DNA of 33,533 bases from Candidatus Moduliflexus flocculans (GTDB taxonomy: Bacteria > Moduliflexota > Moduliflexia > Moduliflexales > Moduliflexaceae), in the NCBI GenBank assembly GCA_000739515.1, contig DF820461.1, forward strand, positions 132,170 to 165,702, given 5' to 3'. Below the pieces are notes generated by a model. That model did not search any database and had not been told where the DNA came from. It saw only the letters and a list, made by a program, of their open reading frames with translations. The number at the start of each line of letters is the position of its first letter. Position 1 is the first letter of the stretch. Below are positions 6,692 to 14,166 of this stretch, piece after piece. A program made the translations under genes and the position numbers.

Positions 6692-7207
6692 TTGTCAACC
6701 AAGATAGATGCCAGAGAATTAGATTTGACTGATAAGGTTGTCCATATCAGCCGAGTAGCAAAAGTTGTGAAAGGTGGCCGACGTTTCAGTTTTAGTGCAC
6801 TTGTTGTTGTCGGCGACGGACATGGCCGGGTGGGCTATGGTTTGGGAAAAGCCAAAGAAGTGCCTGAAGCCATTCGAAAAGCTGTTGATCAGGCCAAGAA
6901 AAATCTTATCACGGTGCCGTTGCGCGAGACGACAATCCCGCACCAAATTACTGGAAGATATGGCGCTGGAAGTGTATTATTAAAACCTGCTGCGGCTGGT
7001 ACGGGCGTAATCGCAGGTGGGCCGGTGCGCGCGATTTTAGAGGTTGTCGGCGTGCAGGATATTTTGACGAAATGCATTGGCTCGAACAATCCCCATAATA
7101 TGATTAAAGCGACAATAGAAGGCTTGAAAAGTCTCAAAGACCCTGCGATGGTTGCAAAACAGCGTGGATTGTCGTTAGAAGAGATCGAGCAGCGTATGCA
7201 GTCCTGA
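6692..7207 (+). CDS. rpsE: 30S ribosomal protein S5
   Basis: S5 (171 aa; family about 160-170) lies near the mRNA entry site and affects decoding accuracy. The N-terminal double-stranded-RNA-like domain contains LTDKVVHISRVAKVVKGGRRFSFSALVVVGDGHGRVGYGLGKA, and the C-terminal domain has ILEVVGVQDILTKCIGSNNPHNMIKAT. The start is TTG, backed by a perfect AAGGAGG site 7 bases upstream. Followed by rpmD after 19 bases. Confidence 0.96.
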   Translation: MSTKIDARELDLTDKVVHISRVAKVVKGGRRFSFSALVVVGDGHGRVGYGLGKAKEVPEAIRKAVDQAKKNLITVPLRETTIPHQITGRYGAGSVLLKPAAAGTGVIAGGPVRAILEVVGVQDILTKCIGSNNPHNMIKATIEGLKSLKDPAMVAKQRGLSLEEIEQRMQS

Positions 7208-7226
7208 GAGAGGATGCGGAGGAATT

Positions 7227-7418
7227 ATGCAGGCATTACAAATTACATTGGTCAAAAGCTGGATTGGTTCACCTGAAAAGATACGAAAAGTCTTGTTCGG
7301 GTTAGGGTTGAGGAAAATGCAGCATTCAGTCGTGCGAAAAGATACGCCTGAGATTCGCGGGATGATTTTTAAGGTGAAACATTTGGTTGAGGTGACTGAG
7401 GTAGAACAGGCGTCCTGA
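7227..7418 (+). CDS. rpmD: 50S ribosomal protein L30
   Basis: L30 (63 aa; family 58-64) is a small large-subunit protein absent in some lineages. It has the typical ITLVKSWIGSPEKIRKVLFGLGLRKMQHSVV stretch and ends after VKHLVEVTEVE. A GCGGAGG site precedes the ATG. Order rpsE-rpmD-rplO is standard for the spc operon. Confidence 0.95.
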   Translation: MQALQITLVKSWIGSPEKIRKVLFGLGLRKMQHSVVRKDTPEIRGMIFKVKHLVEVTEVEQAS

Positions 7419-7471
7419 GTATGTGGGCGTGTCGGAATAAACGCAGAATGTTCTCTGGTCATAAGTGAGCT

Positions 7472-7921
7472 ATGAAATTACATGAATTAAAATATGCTGA
7501 AGGCTCGAAATCAAAGAAGAAACGTGTTGGGCGAGGGCCGGGGTCTGGCCTTGGCAAGACGAGCGGTAAAGGGCATAAAGGACAGAATGCTCGCGCTGGC
7601 GGAGGAGTGCCTCCATGGTTTGAAGGCGGCCAGATGCCATTACAACGCCGCTTGCCGAAACGTGGATTTACGAGTATTTTCAAAAAAGAGTATGAACTGG
7701 TGAATTTGAAAGCGTTAGAAGCCAAATTCGAATCAGGAGCAGAGATTACTCTTGAGCAATTGAAAGAAGCTGGGTTGATTAATTCGACCAAAGGGTTGGT
7801 AAAAATTCTTGGACAAGGAGAGGTCACAAAGCCATTTCATGTTCAGGCGCATGCGTTTAGTAAAAGCGCAGCGGAGAAAATTCAAGCGGTTGGTGGGGCT
7901 GTCACCGTGGTGAAGCAGTAA
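7472..7921 (+). CDS. rplO: 50S ribosomal protein L15
   Basis: L15 (149 aa; E. coli 144) is an assembly protein of the large subunit with a long, glycine- and arginine-rich N-terminal extension. Seen: KKKRVGRGPGSGLGKTSGKGHKGQ, then PPWFEGGQMPLQRRLPKRGF, and the globular C-terminal part with GLVKILGQGEVTKPFHVQAHAFSKSAAEKIQAVGG. No strong ribosome binding site precedes the ATG (a weak AAGTGAG is nearby). Lies directly upstream of secY. Confidence 0.95.
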   Translation: MKLHELKYAEGSKSKKKRVGRGPGSGLGKTSGKGHKGQNARAGGGVPPWFEGGQMPLQRRLPKRGFTSIFKKEYELVNLKALEAKFESGAEITLEQLKEAGLINSTKGLVKILGQGEVTKPFHVQAHAFSKSAAEKIQAVGGAVTVVKQ

Positions 7922-7969
7922 GCTCGTATTGTTGTTTCATCAATTTAAGAGGGAAGTGAGGGCTAAACA

Positions 7970-9277
7970 TTGCTTCAGGTATTTCAAAATATATTTAAGA
8001 TTCCAGAACTGAAAAAGCGCATTCTGATTACTTTGGGATTGTTGGCAGTTTATCGTTTTGGCGCGCATATCCCAACGCCTGGAGTTGATGCACAAGTCTT
8101 GACCGAGATTTTCGAGTCTGCGCAAGGGACGGTGCTGGGCATGGTGGATATGTTTACCGGCGGCGCTTTGAAACGGTTGACAGTCTTTGCGTTAGGGATT
8201 ATGCCCTATATTAGCGCCTCGATTATCTTGCAACTCCTTACCGTTGTCGTTCCTTATCTTGAGCGTTTGGCAAAAGAAGGCGAACAGGGGCGGAAAAAGA
8301 TTACTCAATACACGCGATATGGCACGGTAGTCTTAAGTGCGATCCAGGCGTTAGGTATTGCGTATGGGCTTGAAAAAATGCAAGGCCCCGGTGGCGCTCC
8401 AGTTGTTCCGGTCCCTGGGTGGGGATTCCGGTTGGTCACATTAATTACGCTCACGGCTGGAACTGCATTTATTATGTGGTTAGGGGAGCAGATGACTGAG
8501 CGGGGCATCGGGAACGGCATTTCGATGATCATTTTTGCCGGCATTGTGGTGCGCCTTCCATCGGGAGTGGCTGGAACGATTCAGGCAATTCAACGCGGTG
8601 ATTTTTCGCTGTTTACCCTGATTGGCATTCTGATTGTGATGGTGGTGGTGGTCGCTGCTGTTATTGTGATGCAGCAAGGAATGCGAAAAATTCCGGTTCA
8701 GTATGCAAAGCGTGTCGTTGGGCGGCGAACCTATGGTGGGCAAAGTACGCATATTCCCTTGCGAGTGAATACGGCTGGAGTGATTCCTGTTATTTTTGCG
8801 TCGTCCATCATTGTTTTTCCCGCAACGGTTGCTCGATTTGTCGAACATCCTTGGATGCAGGCTGTGGCTGAACAGTTATCTCCTGGACACATGCTTTACA
8901 CCGTATTATATGCCATGCTCATCATTTTCTTTGCCTATTTCTATACTGCGATTGTATTCAATCCAACGGATTTGGCAGAAAACATGAAAAAGTATGGCGG
9001 CTACATTCCTGGGGTACGCCCTGGAAAACGCACGGCAGCATATATTGATTCAGTCTTAACTCGTATCACGCTTTCAGGGGCTATTTTCTTGGCAATTATT
9101 GCCATTCTTCCTGAATTTTTAATTAAGTCCCTCAAAGTTCCTTTCTATTTTGGCGGAACAGGATTGTTGATTGTTGTGGGCGTGGCGTTGGATACGATGC
9201 AGCAGATAGAATCTCATCTCTTAACGCGGCATTATGATGGGTTTATGAAGAAAGGGAAATTGCGGGGCAGACGTTAA
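7970..9277 (+). CDS. secY: Preprotein translocase channel SecY
   Basis: SecY (435 aa, typical) is the pore of the Sec translocon in the inner membrane, exporting unfolded proteins with SecE, SecG and SecA. About ten hydrophobic segments are visible. Diagnostic motifs: PTPGVD near residue 40, GALKRLTVFALGIMPYISASI at about 64-85, the KEGEQGRKKITQYTRY cytosolic loop, and PFYFGGTGLLIVVGVALDTMQQIESHL near the C-terminus. The start is TTG, with GAGGG upstream and the family-like LQVFQNIFKIPELKKRI after it. Ends the spc section; adk and map, common next genes, are absent. Confidence 0.97.
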   Translation: MLQVFQNIFKIPELKKRILITLGLLAVYRFGAHIPTPGVDAQVLTEIFESAQGTVLGMVDMFTGGALKRLTVFALGIMPYISASIILQLLTVVVPYLERLAKEGEQGRKKITQYTRYGTVVLSAIQALGIAYGLEKMQGPGGAPVVPVPGWGFRLVTLITLTAGTAFIMWLGEQMTERGIGNGISMIIFAGIVVRLPSGVAGTIQAIQRGDFSLFTLIGILIVMVVVVAAVIVMQQGMRKIPVQYAKRVVGRRTYGGQSTHIPLRVNTAGVIPVIFASSIIVFPATVARFVEHPWMQAVAEQLSPGHMLYTVLYAMLIIFFAYFYTAIVFNPTDLAENMKKYGGYIPGVRPGKRTAAYIDSVLTRITLSGAIFLAIIAILPEFLIKSLKVPFYFGGTGLLIVVGVALDTMQQIESHLLTRHYDGFMKKGKLRGRR

Positions 9278-9339
9278 GCCTGAGTCAGAAAGAGGGTGTG
9301 AAAAACTTTTGTGACAGGGCTTGAGATAACCTAATTATT

Positions 9340-9558
9340 ATGGCAAAAGAAGATGTTATTCAAGTAGAAGGAACAGTCATGGAACCGTTGCCTAATGCAA
9401 TGTTCAGAGTTGAACTTGAAAATGGACATAAAGTATTGGCGCATATTTCCGGGAAAATGAGAAAGCATTTTATACGAATTCTTCCGGGAGATAAAGTGAC
9501 TGTTGAATTATCCCCCTATGATCTTTCGCGAGGGCGAATTACCTATCGCTATAAATGA
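9340..9558 (+). CDS. infA: Translation initiation factor IF-1
   Basis: IF-1 (72 aa, exact family length) blocks the ribosomal A site during initiation and works with IF2 (encoded at 17249-20299). It is a single OB fold: MAKEDVIQVEGTVMEPLPNAMFRVELENGH split around residues 1-30, then HISGKMRKHFIRILPGDKVTVELSPYDLSRGRITYRYK. A clear ribosome binding site is not visible just upstream. It sits between secY and rpmJ, a common arrangement outside Gammaproteobacteria. Confidence 0.97.
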   Translation: MAKEDVIQVEGTVMEPLPNAMFRVELENGHKVLAHISGKMRKHFIRILPGDKVTVELSPYDLSRGRITYRYK

Positions 9559-9637
9559 GGCGGGGTCTTGAACTCATGGGTGTGTGCGAGAGAATCAGGG
9601 GTGATTCTTGTATTTGAATAATACTCCGGGTGTTCTT

Positions 9638-9751
9638 ATGAAAGTACGGTCATCGGTAAAAAAGATTTGTGACAAATGTCGAATTATCAAACGGAAGGGG
9701 ATCATTCGCGTGATTTGTGAAAATCCTCGTCATAAACAGCGACAGGGATAA
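9638..9751 (+). CDS. rpmJ: 50S ribosomal protein L36, zinc-binding form
   Basis: A 37-codon gene, short enough to be missed by length filters. It reads MKVRSSVKKICDKCRIIKRK followed by GIIRVICENPRHKQRQG. Ligands C11, C14, C27 and H32 form the zinc site, so this is the zinc-dependent (C+) version. L36 helps organise 23S rRNA at the base of the factor-binding stalk. Position between infA and rpsM is the standard one. Confidence 0.96.
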   Translation: MKVRSSVKKICDKCRIIKRKGIIRVICENPRHKQRQG

Positions 9752-9756
9752 GGAAA

Positions 9757-9771
9757 GATGCATATTGCATC
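9757..9771 (+). promoter_or_regulatory. Small perfect stem in the rpsM leader
   Basis: GATGCA 9757-9762 pairs with TGCATC 9766-9771 around a 3-base loop, starting five bases after the rpmJ stop. In E. coli the leader before rpsM is bound by S4 to control the alpha operon, through a larger pseudoknot. Nothing that complex was identified here, so only position supports a role. Confidence 0.25.
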
Positions 9772-9809
9772 TCGCAGAGTCTGTCGAATTTTAACATGGA
9801 GGGTGTCCC

Positions 9810-10199
9810 TTGGCTAGAATCGCAGGTGTAGATTTGCCGAAAAATAAACGGGTCGAAATCGGGTTGACCTATATTTTGGGGATTGGACGTTCAACGTCGA
9901 AGAAGATTTTAGCGCGAGCAGAAATTCATCCTGACAAACGCGTTCAAGACCTGACAGAAGAAGAGGTTAATTTACTGAGGAAGATTATCGTTGACAGCGG
10001 CGAATTTCAAGTAGAGGGTGATTTACGGCGTGAAGTCGCCATGAACATCAAACGTCTGATGGATATTGGGTGTTATCGGGGCTTGCGGCATCGGAGAGGT
10101 TTGCCAGTTCGCGGACAACGGACGCGGACGAATGCGCGTACTCGAAAAGGCCCGAGACGTGCGGTGGCCTCAAAAGCAAAAGCAGCAAAGAAAAAATAG
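9810..10199 (+). CDS. rpsM: 30S ribosomal protein S13
   Basis: S13 (129 aa; family 118-130) sits in the head of the small subunit and bridges to L5. It contains ARIAGVDLPKNKRVEIGLTY, the helix-hairpin-helix region ILGIGRSTSKKIL, and CYRGLRHRRGLPVRGQRT followed by TNARTRKGPRR. The lysine- and alanine-rich tail is typical of S13 in many phyla. The start is TTG with a TGGAGGGTG site. Begins the alpha-operon part of the cluster. Confidence 0.96.
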   Translation: MARIAGVDLPKNKRVEIGLTYILGIGRSTSKKILARAEIHPDKRVQDLTEEEVNLLRKIIVDSGEFQVEGDLRREVAMNIKRLMDIGCYRGLRHRRGLPVRGQRTRTNARTRKGPRRAVASKAKAAKKK

Positions 10200-10281
10200 T
10201 TCATTAACATGTAGAGTTGCGGGATGAAAGCGTTTGTCACAGACCACTTCCGTCCTATGCATTCTTCGGGAAGACGTAAAC

Positions 10282-10698
10282 ATGGCAAAAACGCAAAAAA
10301 AAGGAACAGCAGCAGCTACGACAACGAAGAAAAAACGGCGTGATTTTGGCAATATTGATCGAGGAGTTGCCCATGTCCAGAGTACATTTAATAATACAAT
10401 TATTACGATTGCGGACATGAATGGAAATACGATTTCCTGGTCGAGTGCTGGAAGTATCGGATATAAGGGTTCTCGAAAAAATACGCCATTTGCTGCTCAG
10501 ATGGCAGCGCGTGATTGTGGCAAGAAAGCGCTTGATATGGGAATGCGGCAGATTGAAGTCTATGTCAAAGGCCCTGGCGCTGGTCGTGAAGCCGCTATTC
10601 GTGCATTACAGGCTGTCGGTTTAGAGGTAAAGGCCATTAAAGATGTGACGCCGATTCCTCATAATGGATGCCGCCCGCCGAAACGTAGACGTGTCTAA
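10282..10698 (+). CDS. rpsK: 30S ribosomal protein S11
   Basis: S11 (138 aa; E. coli 129) forms the platform of the small subunit near the E site. The N-terminal extension is lysine and threonine rich; the conserved core starts at GVAHVQSTFNNTIITI and contains WSSAGSIGYKGSRKNTPFAAQ, VKGPGAGREAAIRAL and DVTPIPHNGCRPPKRRRV. An in-frame upstream start at 10234 exists, but MAKTQKKG at 10282 is family-like and has a CGGGAAG site. Follows rpsM. Confidence 0.96.
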   Translation: MAKTQKKGTAAATTTKKKRRDFGNIDRGVAHVQSTFNNTIITIADMNGNTISWSSAGSIGYKGSRKNTPFAAQMAARDCGKKALDMGMRQIEVYVKGPGAGREAAIRALQAVGLEVKAIKDVTPIPHNGCRPPKRRRV

Positions 10699-10782
10699 TT
10701 GTACTGTAAACTCATGATGGGGCTTGCAGAAATCTAAGTATTCTGTCACAGATGTGACTGGTTATGAAGAGGAGGAAGGTCA

Positions 10783-11409
10783 TTGGCACGATATATTGGT
10801 CCAGTATGCCGACTCTGTAGAGTCGAGGGTGTCAAATTATATTTGAAGGGAGACCGCTGTCATACAGATAAGTGCGCGATTGAGCGACGAAATTATGCTC
10901 CTGGTCAGCATGGGCAGCGGCGGACGAAACGTTCTGATTATGGAACGCAACTTCGTGAAAAACAAAAAGTCAAACGGATGTATGGCTTATTAGAAGCCCA
11001 ATTTAGTGGATATTTCGAAAAAGCTGAACGTCAGCGCGGGATCACTGGTGAAAATTTATTGTTTTTATTGGAACGCCGGTTGGATAATGTGATCTACCGC
11101 TTAGGATTCTGTTCTTCGCGCACTGAGGCTCGCCAGGTGGTGCGGCATGGACATGTCCTCGTCAATGGAAAGCGAGTGGATATTCCCTCGTATCTTGTGC
11201 GAAAGAATCAAAAGATCGAGATCGAAGAAAAGAGTCGCAAAATGAAGCGAATTCAAGAATCCCTTAAATCGAGCGAACGACGAGTGGTTCCCACGTGGCT
11301 TTCATTAGACCGTGATCATTTTTCTGCGACGGTTCTTGATTTTCCAAAACGTACCGATATTACTGAAGAAATTCAGGAACAGCTTATTGTCGAGTTGTAC
11401 TCGAAATAA
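10783..11409 (+). CDS. rpsD: 30S ribosomal protein S4, zinc-binding form
   Basis: S4 (208 aa, typical) nucleates 16S rRNA assembly and in E. coli represses the alpha operon. The N-terminal zinc site has C9, C12, C26 and C31, so this is the zinc-dependent form. The S4 RNA-binding domain is seen as RRLDNVIYRLGFCSSRTEARQVVRHGHVLVNGKRVDIPSYLVR (about residues 92-134). The start is TTG with a strong GAGGAGG site. A short dyad (GTCAC/GTGAC, 10745-10758) lies in the spacer before it. A terminator-like hairpin follows. Confidence 0.96.
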   Translation: MARYIGPVCRLCRVEGVKLYLKGDRCHTDKCAIERRNYAPGQHGQRRTKRSDYGTQLREKQKVKRMYGLLEAQFSGYFEKAERQRGITGENLLFLLERRLDNVIYRLGFCSSRTEARQVVRHGHVLVNGKRVDIPSYLVRKNQKIEIEEKSRKMKRIQESLKSSERRVVPTWLSLDRDHFSATVLDFPKRTDITEEIQEQLIVELYSK

Positions 11410-11428
11410 CACAGAAATGATAAGGGGG

Positions 11429-11463
11429 CAGGGAGAAACAAACGGTACATTCTCCCTGTTTCG
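11429..11463 (+). terminator. Terminator-like hairpin between rpsD and rpoA (possible attenuator)
   Basis: CAGGGAGAA 11429-11437 pairs perfectly with TTCTCCCTG 11450-11458 around a 12-base loop and is followed by TTT, then CGATTT. The U-tract is weak, so partial termination or RNA processing is more likely than a full stop. It would reduce rpoA and rplQ expression relative to the ribosomal proteins upstream. Confidence 0.45.
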
Positions 11464-11571
11464 ATTTATCTCAGGTTTCTTGACGTCTGTTGCGGAGAGG
11501 ATGTGAGATGTTTTCGCAGCGGAAGGCGCAGAAATCAATGATTAACCTAAACAAGGACGTGACGTTGTTCC

Positions 11572-12597
11572 ATGCAACATTGGAAGGGAATTCAGAAAGC
11601 TAAACATTTAGAATGTGATCGGGGGAGTGTGACAAACTCCTACGGTAAGTTCTTTGCCGAACCCTTTGAACGAGGTTTTGGGACAACTGTAGGGCATTCT
11701 CTTCGCCGTGTATTACTTTCCTCCTTATTAGGAGGTGCTATCACCGGAATTAAAATTGCGGGCGTTCATGATGAATTTTCTCCGATTCCCGGAGTTGTTG
11801 ATGAAACAATGAACGTCTTGTTGAATGTCAAATCGTTACGCTATAAGATATTGGACAATGAGACCTTCGAACAACCAGTAATTTTTCTTTTAGACGCGAA
11901 AAATTCGAAGGATCATGAGGTGATAGTCAAAGCATCGGATATTCAAGTTGACCACGCAAAACTGAAAATCCTTAATCCTGAGCTTCCATTGTTTACTCTC
12001 AAACCGAAAAGCGCCGTTCATGTGGAGTTCCGCTTTGAGAGCGGCAGAGGATATGTCCCTGCAAACCTGTTTCGCCGACGAAACGGCCAGGAAGAGGGCA
12101 TGATTTGCCTTGATGCGATGTTTAGTCCGGTTACAGAAGTGTCTTTTTTTGTTGAACCGACACGTATCGGACGACGCATTGATTTTGATAAATTGACTTT
12201 GGAAGTGTGGACTGATGGCAGTATGTCTCCGGCAGAAGCTGTCGGCCAAAGCGCGAAAATATTAGCTCAACACTTAGCAGGAATGATCACATTCGAAGAA
12301 GAACCTGAAGAAGAGATCGCTGAAGTGGAAGAAGAAGATTCCATCAATGAACATCTTTTCCGAAGTGTTGATGAATTGGAATTGTCTGTGCGTTCCAATA
12401 ATTGTTTGAAAAATGCGGATATTCGAACGATTGGCGAATTAGTGCAAAAAACGGATGCCGAAATGTTGAAAACCCGAAACTTCGGGAAGAAGTCATTAAA
12501 TGAGATTAAAGCAATCTTGACGGAAATGGGACTTTCTTTAGGGATGAAATTAGAGAATTTCCCGCGAACACCGAAAGAACAAGAAGAAGAGGATTAG
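11572..12597 (+). CDS. rpoA: RNA polymerase subunit alpha
   Basis: Alpha (341 aa; E. coli 329) dimerises to nucleate RNA polymerase assembly and contacts activators and UP elements. The N-terminal domain has EPFERGFGTTVGHSLRRVLLSSLLGGAI (about 29-57) and GVVDETMNVLLNVKSL. The C-terminal domain (about 262-330) has VDELELSVRSNNCLKNADI then IRTIGELVQKT and LKTRNFGKKSLNEIKAIL, the DNA-binding helix-hairpin-helix. An acidic linker (EEEPEEEIAEVEEEDS) joins the two. The ATG at 11572 is preceded by AAGGAC at a slightly long distance. The N-terminus is a little longer than in E. coli. Confidence 0.97.
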   Translation: MQHWKGIQKAKHLECDRGSVTNSYGKFFAEPFERGFGTTVGHSLRRVLLSSLLGGAITGIKIAGVHDEFSPIPGVVDETMNVLLNVKSLRYKILDNETFEQPVIFLLDAKNSKDHEVIVKASDIQVDHAKLKILNPELPLFTLKPKSAVHVEFRFESGRGYVPANLFRRRNGQEEGMICLDAMFSPVTEVSFFVEPTRIGRRIDFDKLTLEVWTDGSMSPAEAVGQSAKILAQHLAGMITFEEEPEEEIAEVEEEDSINEHLFRSVDELELSVRSNNCLKNADIRTIGELVQKTDAEMLKTRNFGKKSLNEIKAILTEMGLSLGMKLENFPRTPKEQEEED

Positions 12598-12603
12598 ACC
12601 ATC

Positions 12604-12966
12604 ATGCGCCATAGAGTAGCTGGAAAAAAATTGGGGAGACGCTATAGCCATCGAAGGGCATTGTTTAGAAATTTAGTAACGGAATTGCTTCGTTACGGAC
12701 GGATTACGACGACATTGCCGAAAGCCAAAGCGATACAGAGTGTTGCGGAAAAGATGATTACGCTTGGCAAACGTGGCGATTTACATGCTCGCAGACAGGC
12801 ATTGGCGTTCGTGCAGAGCAAAGATGTCGTTCACAAGTTGTTTGATTCGATTGCTGCTCAGACTGCTGAACGTAATGGCGGCTATACCCGCATTCTCAAA
12901 ATCGGAGAGCGCCAGGGAGATGGGGCGCCAATGGCGATTATCGAATTGGTTGACCTTCAAAAATAG
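12604..12966 (+). CDS. rplQ: 50S ribosomal protein L17
   Basis: L17 (120 aa; family 115-130) lies near the exit tunnel. It opens MRHRVAGKKLGRRYSHRRALFRNL, continues ELLRYGRITTTLPKAKAIQSVAEKMITLGKRGDLHARRQAL in the expected order, and ends NGGYTRILKIGERQGDGAPMAIIELVD. It starts six bases after the rpoA stop. Last gene of the ribosomal cluster, followed 27 bases later by a strong terminator. Confidence 0.96.
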   Translation: MRHRVAGKKLGRRYSHRRALFRNLVTELLRYGRITTTLPKAKAIQSVAEKMITLGKRGDLHARRQALAFVQSKDVVHKLFDSIAAQTAERNGGYTRILKIGERQGDGAPMAIIELVDLQK

Positions 12967-12992
12967 ATCGCAGCAATCCGTTCAGTACGTTT

Positions 12993-13037
12993 AAACGAGA
13001 TGCCGAGGAATGGTTTTTCCTGGCATCTCGTTTTTTT
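12993..13037 (+). terminator. Intrinsic terminator of the ribosomal protein super-operon
   Basis: AAACGAGATGCC (12993-13004) pairs with GGCATCTCGTTT (13022-13033), the stem continues inward with AGGAA/TTCCT, and seven T residues follow the G-C core. It ends a few bases before the stop codon of the convergent exosortase gene. On the other strand the A-rich side gives a weak U-tail, so it may slow but probably not efficiently end - strand transcripts. Confidence 0.85.
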
Positions 13038-13043
13038 ATGTGT

Positions 13044-13943
13044 TTACTCATGACGAGGCGATTCTTCTGATATCGCCGCAGGCTGGGGTGAGAGTTTTTT
13101 CGTTGGGAAAAGCCAATCTAAGAGCTTGCCTAAAAGAAAGAGCAGCACGAACGCAATGACGAAAACAAGCCAGCCGAACGATTCGTGCAGAATTCCTTCG
13201 GCAAATGCTTTGCCCCAATAATGCGCAACAATTCCAGTTGTCGTAACGCGGATAATATTGGTAATCACCGCAATGGGCAGCGCACTCACCACAAGAATCC
13301 ACTGTTTCAGGCGCGAGTCGTACATCAAATAGGCAAATAAGGCGCTTAATGCTAAGAGCGCCATAATGGAACGCATGCCGCTGCATGCCTCTTCAACGGC
13401 CAATGGACCGGAAGAGACGTAGAGAATATTTCCTTCCCTGAAAATGGGAATTCCTGCCAGGGCAATCAATTTTGTGGAAACGATTGACACGAACAGTTGG
13501 AGTTTAAAGGCTAATCCCGAATAGATAATCGCAGGAAGCGGCACCATAAACATGAGAAAGAGGAGCGGAAAGAGCAAGAGCCTCAAATAGGCTTTGCCAT
13601 ACAGATAAAGTACGACTCCGCCTAACACGATGATGAGCGAAGCCCGTTTAAGAAACCATTCAGCGCCAATCGTACCGACAAGATACATGCTTAACCCGAG
13701 TAAGAGGATGGGAATTCCCCATAATGAAGGGAGCGGAGACAGCGCGCGAAGGCGTTCTTTTTTGGTCCAGATGAGGTAGGCGACAATAACGGGGACGAGA
13801 AATCCATGTGAATAATTATCATCATTGCTCCAATCATAGATAAACATGTGGAATGTGGGATAATAGAGCAGAAGCAATGTAATGCTGAGGATCGCAAATT
13901 GGATTAAAGGGGCGTAATTATTCTGACGGAGTTCGTGTTGCAC
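13044..13943 (-). CDS. Exosortase (exosortase/archaeosortase family transpeptidase)
   Basis: An inner-membrane protein of 299 aa with about eight hydrophobic segments. The exosortase triad is complete: C187 in VEEACSGMRSI, R232 in TNIIRVTTTG and H253 in LHESFGWLVF. Exosortases are thought to cleave PEP-CTERM-type sorting signals and attach the protein to surface polymer, usually in bacteria with an outer membrane and exopolysaccharide. No fused EpsI domain is present, and no PEP-CTERM protein or polysaccharide genes lie in this window. The start is GTG, read from the first usable codon of the frame; its ribosome binding site (GAGAAG, rather distant) is weak. A promoter candidate lies about 110 bases upstream. 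The subtype cannot be fixed by eye. Confidence 0.88.
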   Translation of the reverse strand: MQHELRQNNYAPLIQFAILSITLLLLYYPTFHMFIYDWSNDDNYSHGFLVPVIVAYLIWTKKERLRALSPLPSLWGIPILLLGLSMYLVGTIGAEWFLKRASLIIVLGGVVLYLYGKAYLRLLLFPLLFLMFMVPLPAIIYSGLAFKLQLFVSIVSTKLIALAGIPIFREGNILYVSSGPLAVEEACSGMRSIMALLALSALFAYLMYDSRLKQWILVVSALPIAVITNIIRVTTTGIVAHYWGKAFAEGILHESFGWLVFVIAFVLLFLLGKLLDWLFPTKKLSPQPAAISEESPRHE

Positions 13944-14050
13944 GATAATATTCTTCTCACCACGCTGAACTTGCGATATGCCAGCATGTCAGCGTATGTG
14001 ATGAAGATTCCTTGTCTGTGGAAGATAACTCATACATGTTGTCAAAAACC

Positions 14051-14080
14051 GTTATGACGCGACATAGAAGAGAATGTCAA
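14051..14080 (-). promoter_or_regulatory. Candidate sigma70 promoter for the exosortase gene
   Basis: On the - strand a perfect TTGACA (14075-14080) is followed after 18 bases by CATAAC (14051-14056), four of six matches to TATAAT. It points toward the exosortase start about 110 bases away and lies back to back with the rnpB promoter. Confidence 0.35.
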
Positions 14081-14128
14081 CTGGAAAATGTGTGGAAACT
14101 AAAACTTCCCGTTTTTATGGCTTTTCTC

Positions 14129-14157
14129 TTGACAAATCTTAAAAGTATCGGTAACGT
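14129..14157 (+). promoter_or_regulatory. Candidate sigma70 promoter for rnpB
   Basis: A perfect TTGACA at 14129-14134 is followed after 17 bases by TAACGT (14152-14157), a weak -10. The predicted start, roughly 14164, coincides with the 5' end of the P1 helix of the RNase P RNA (14167), which supports the assignment more than the -10 does. Confidence 0.5.
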
Positions 14158-14166
14158 CCACGAATA

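Noticed and set aside
10745..10758. GTCACA/TGTGAC dyad before rpsD resembling a CRP-type half-site pair
   Set aside because: The half-site order and 2-base spacing do not fit a CRP/FNR operator, and it lies inside an operon.
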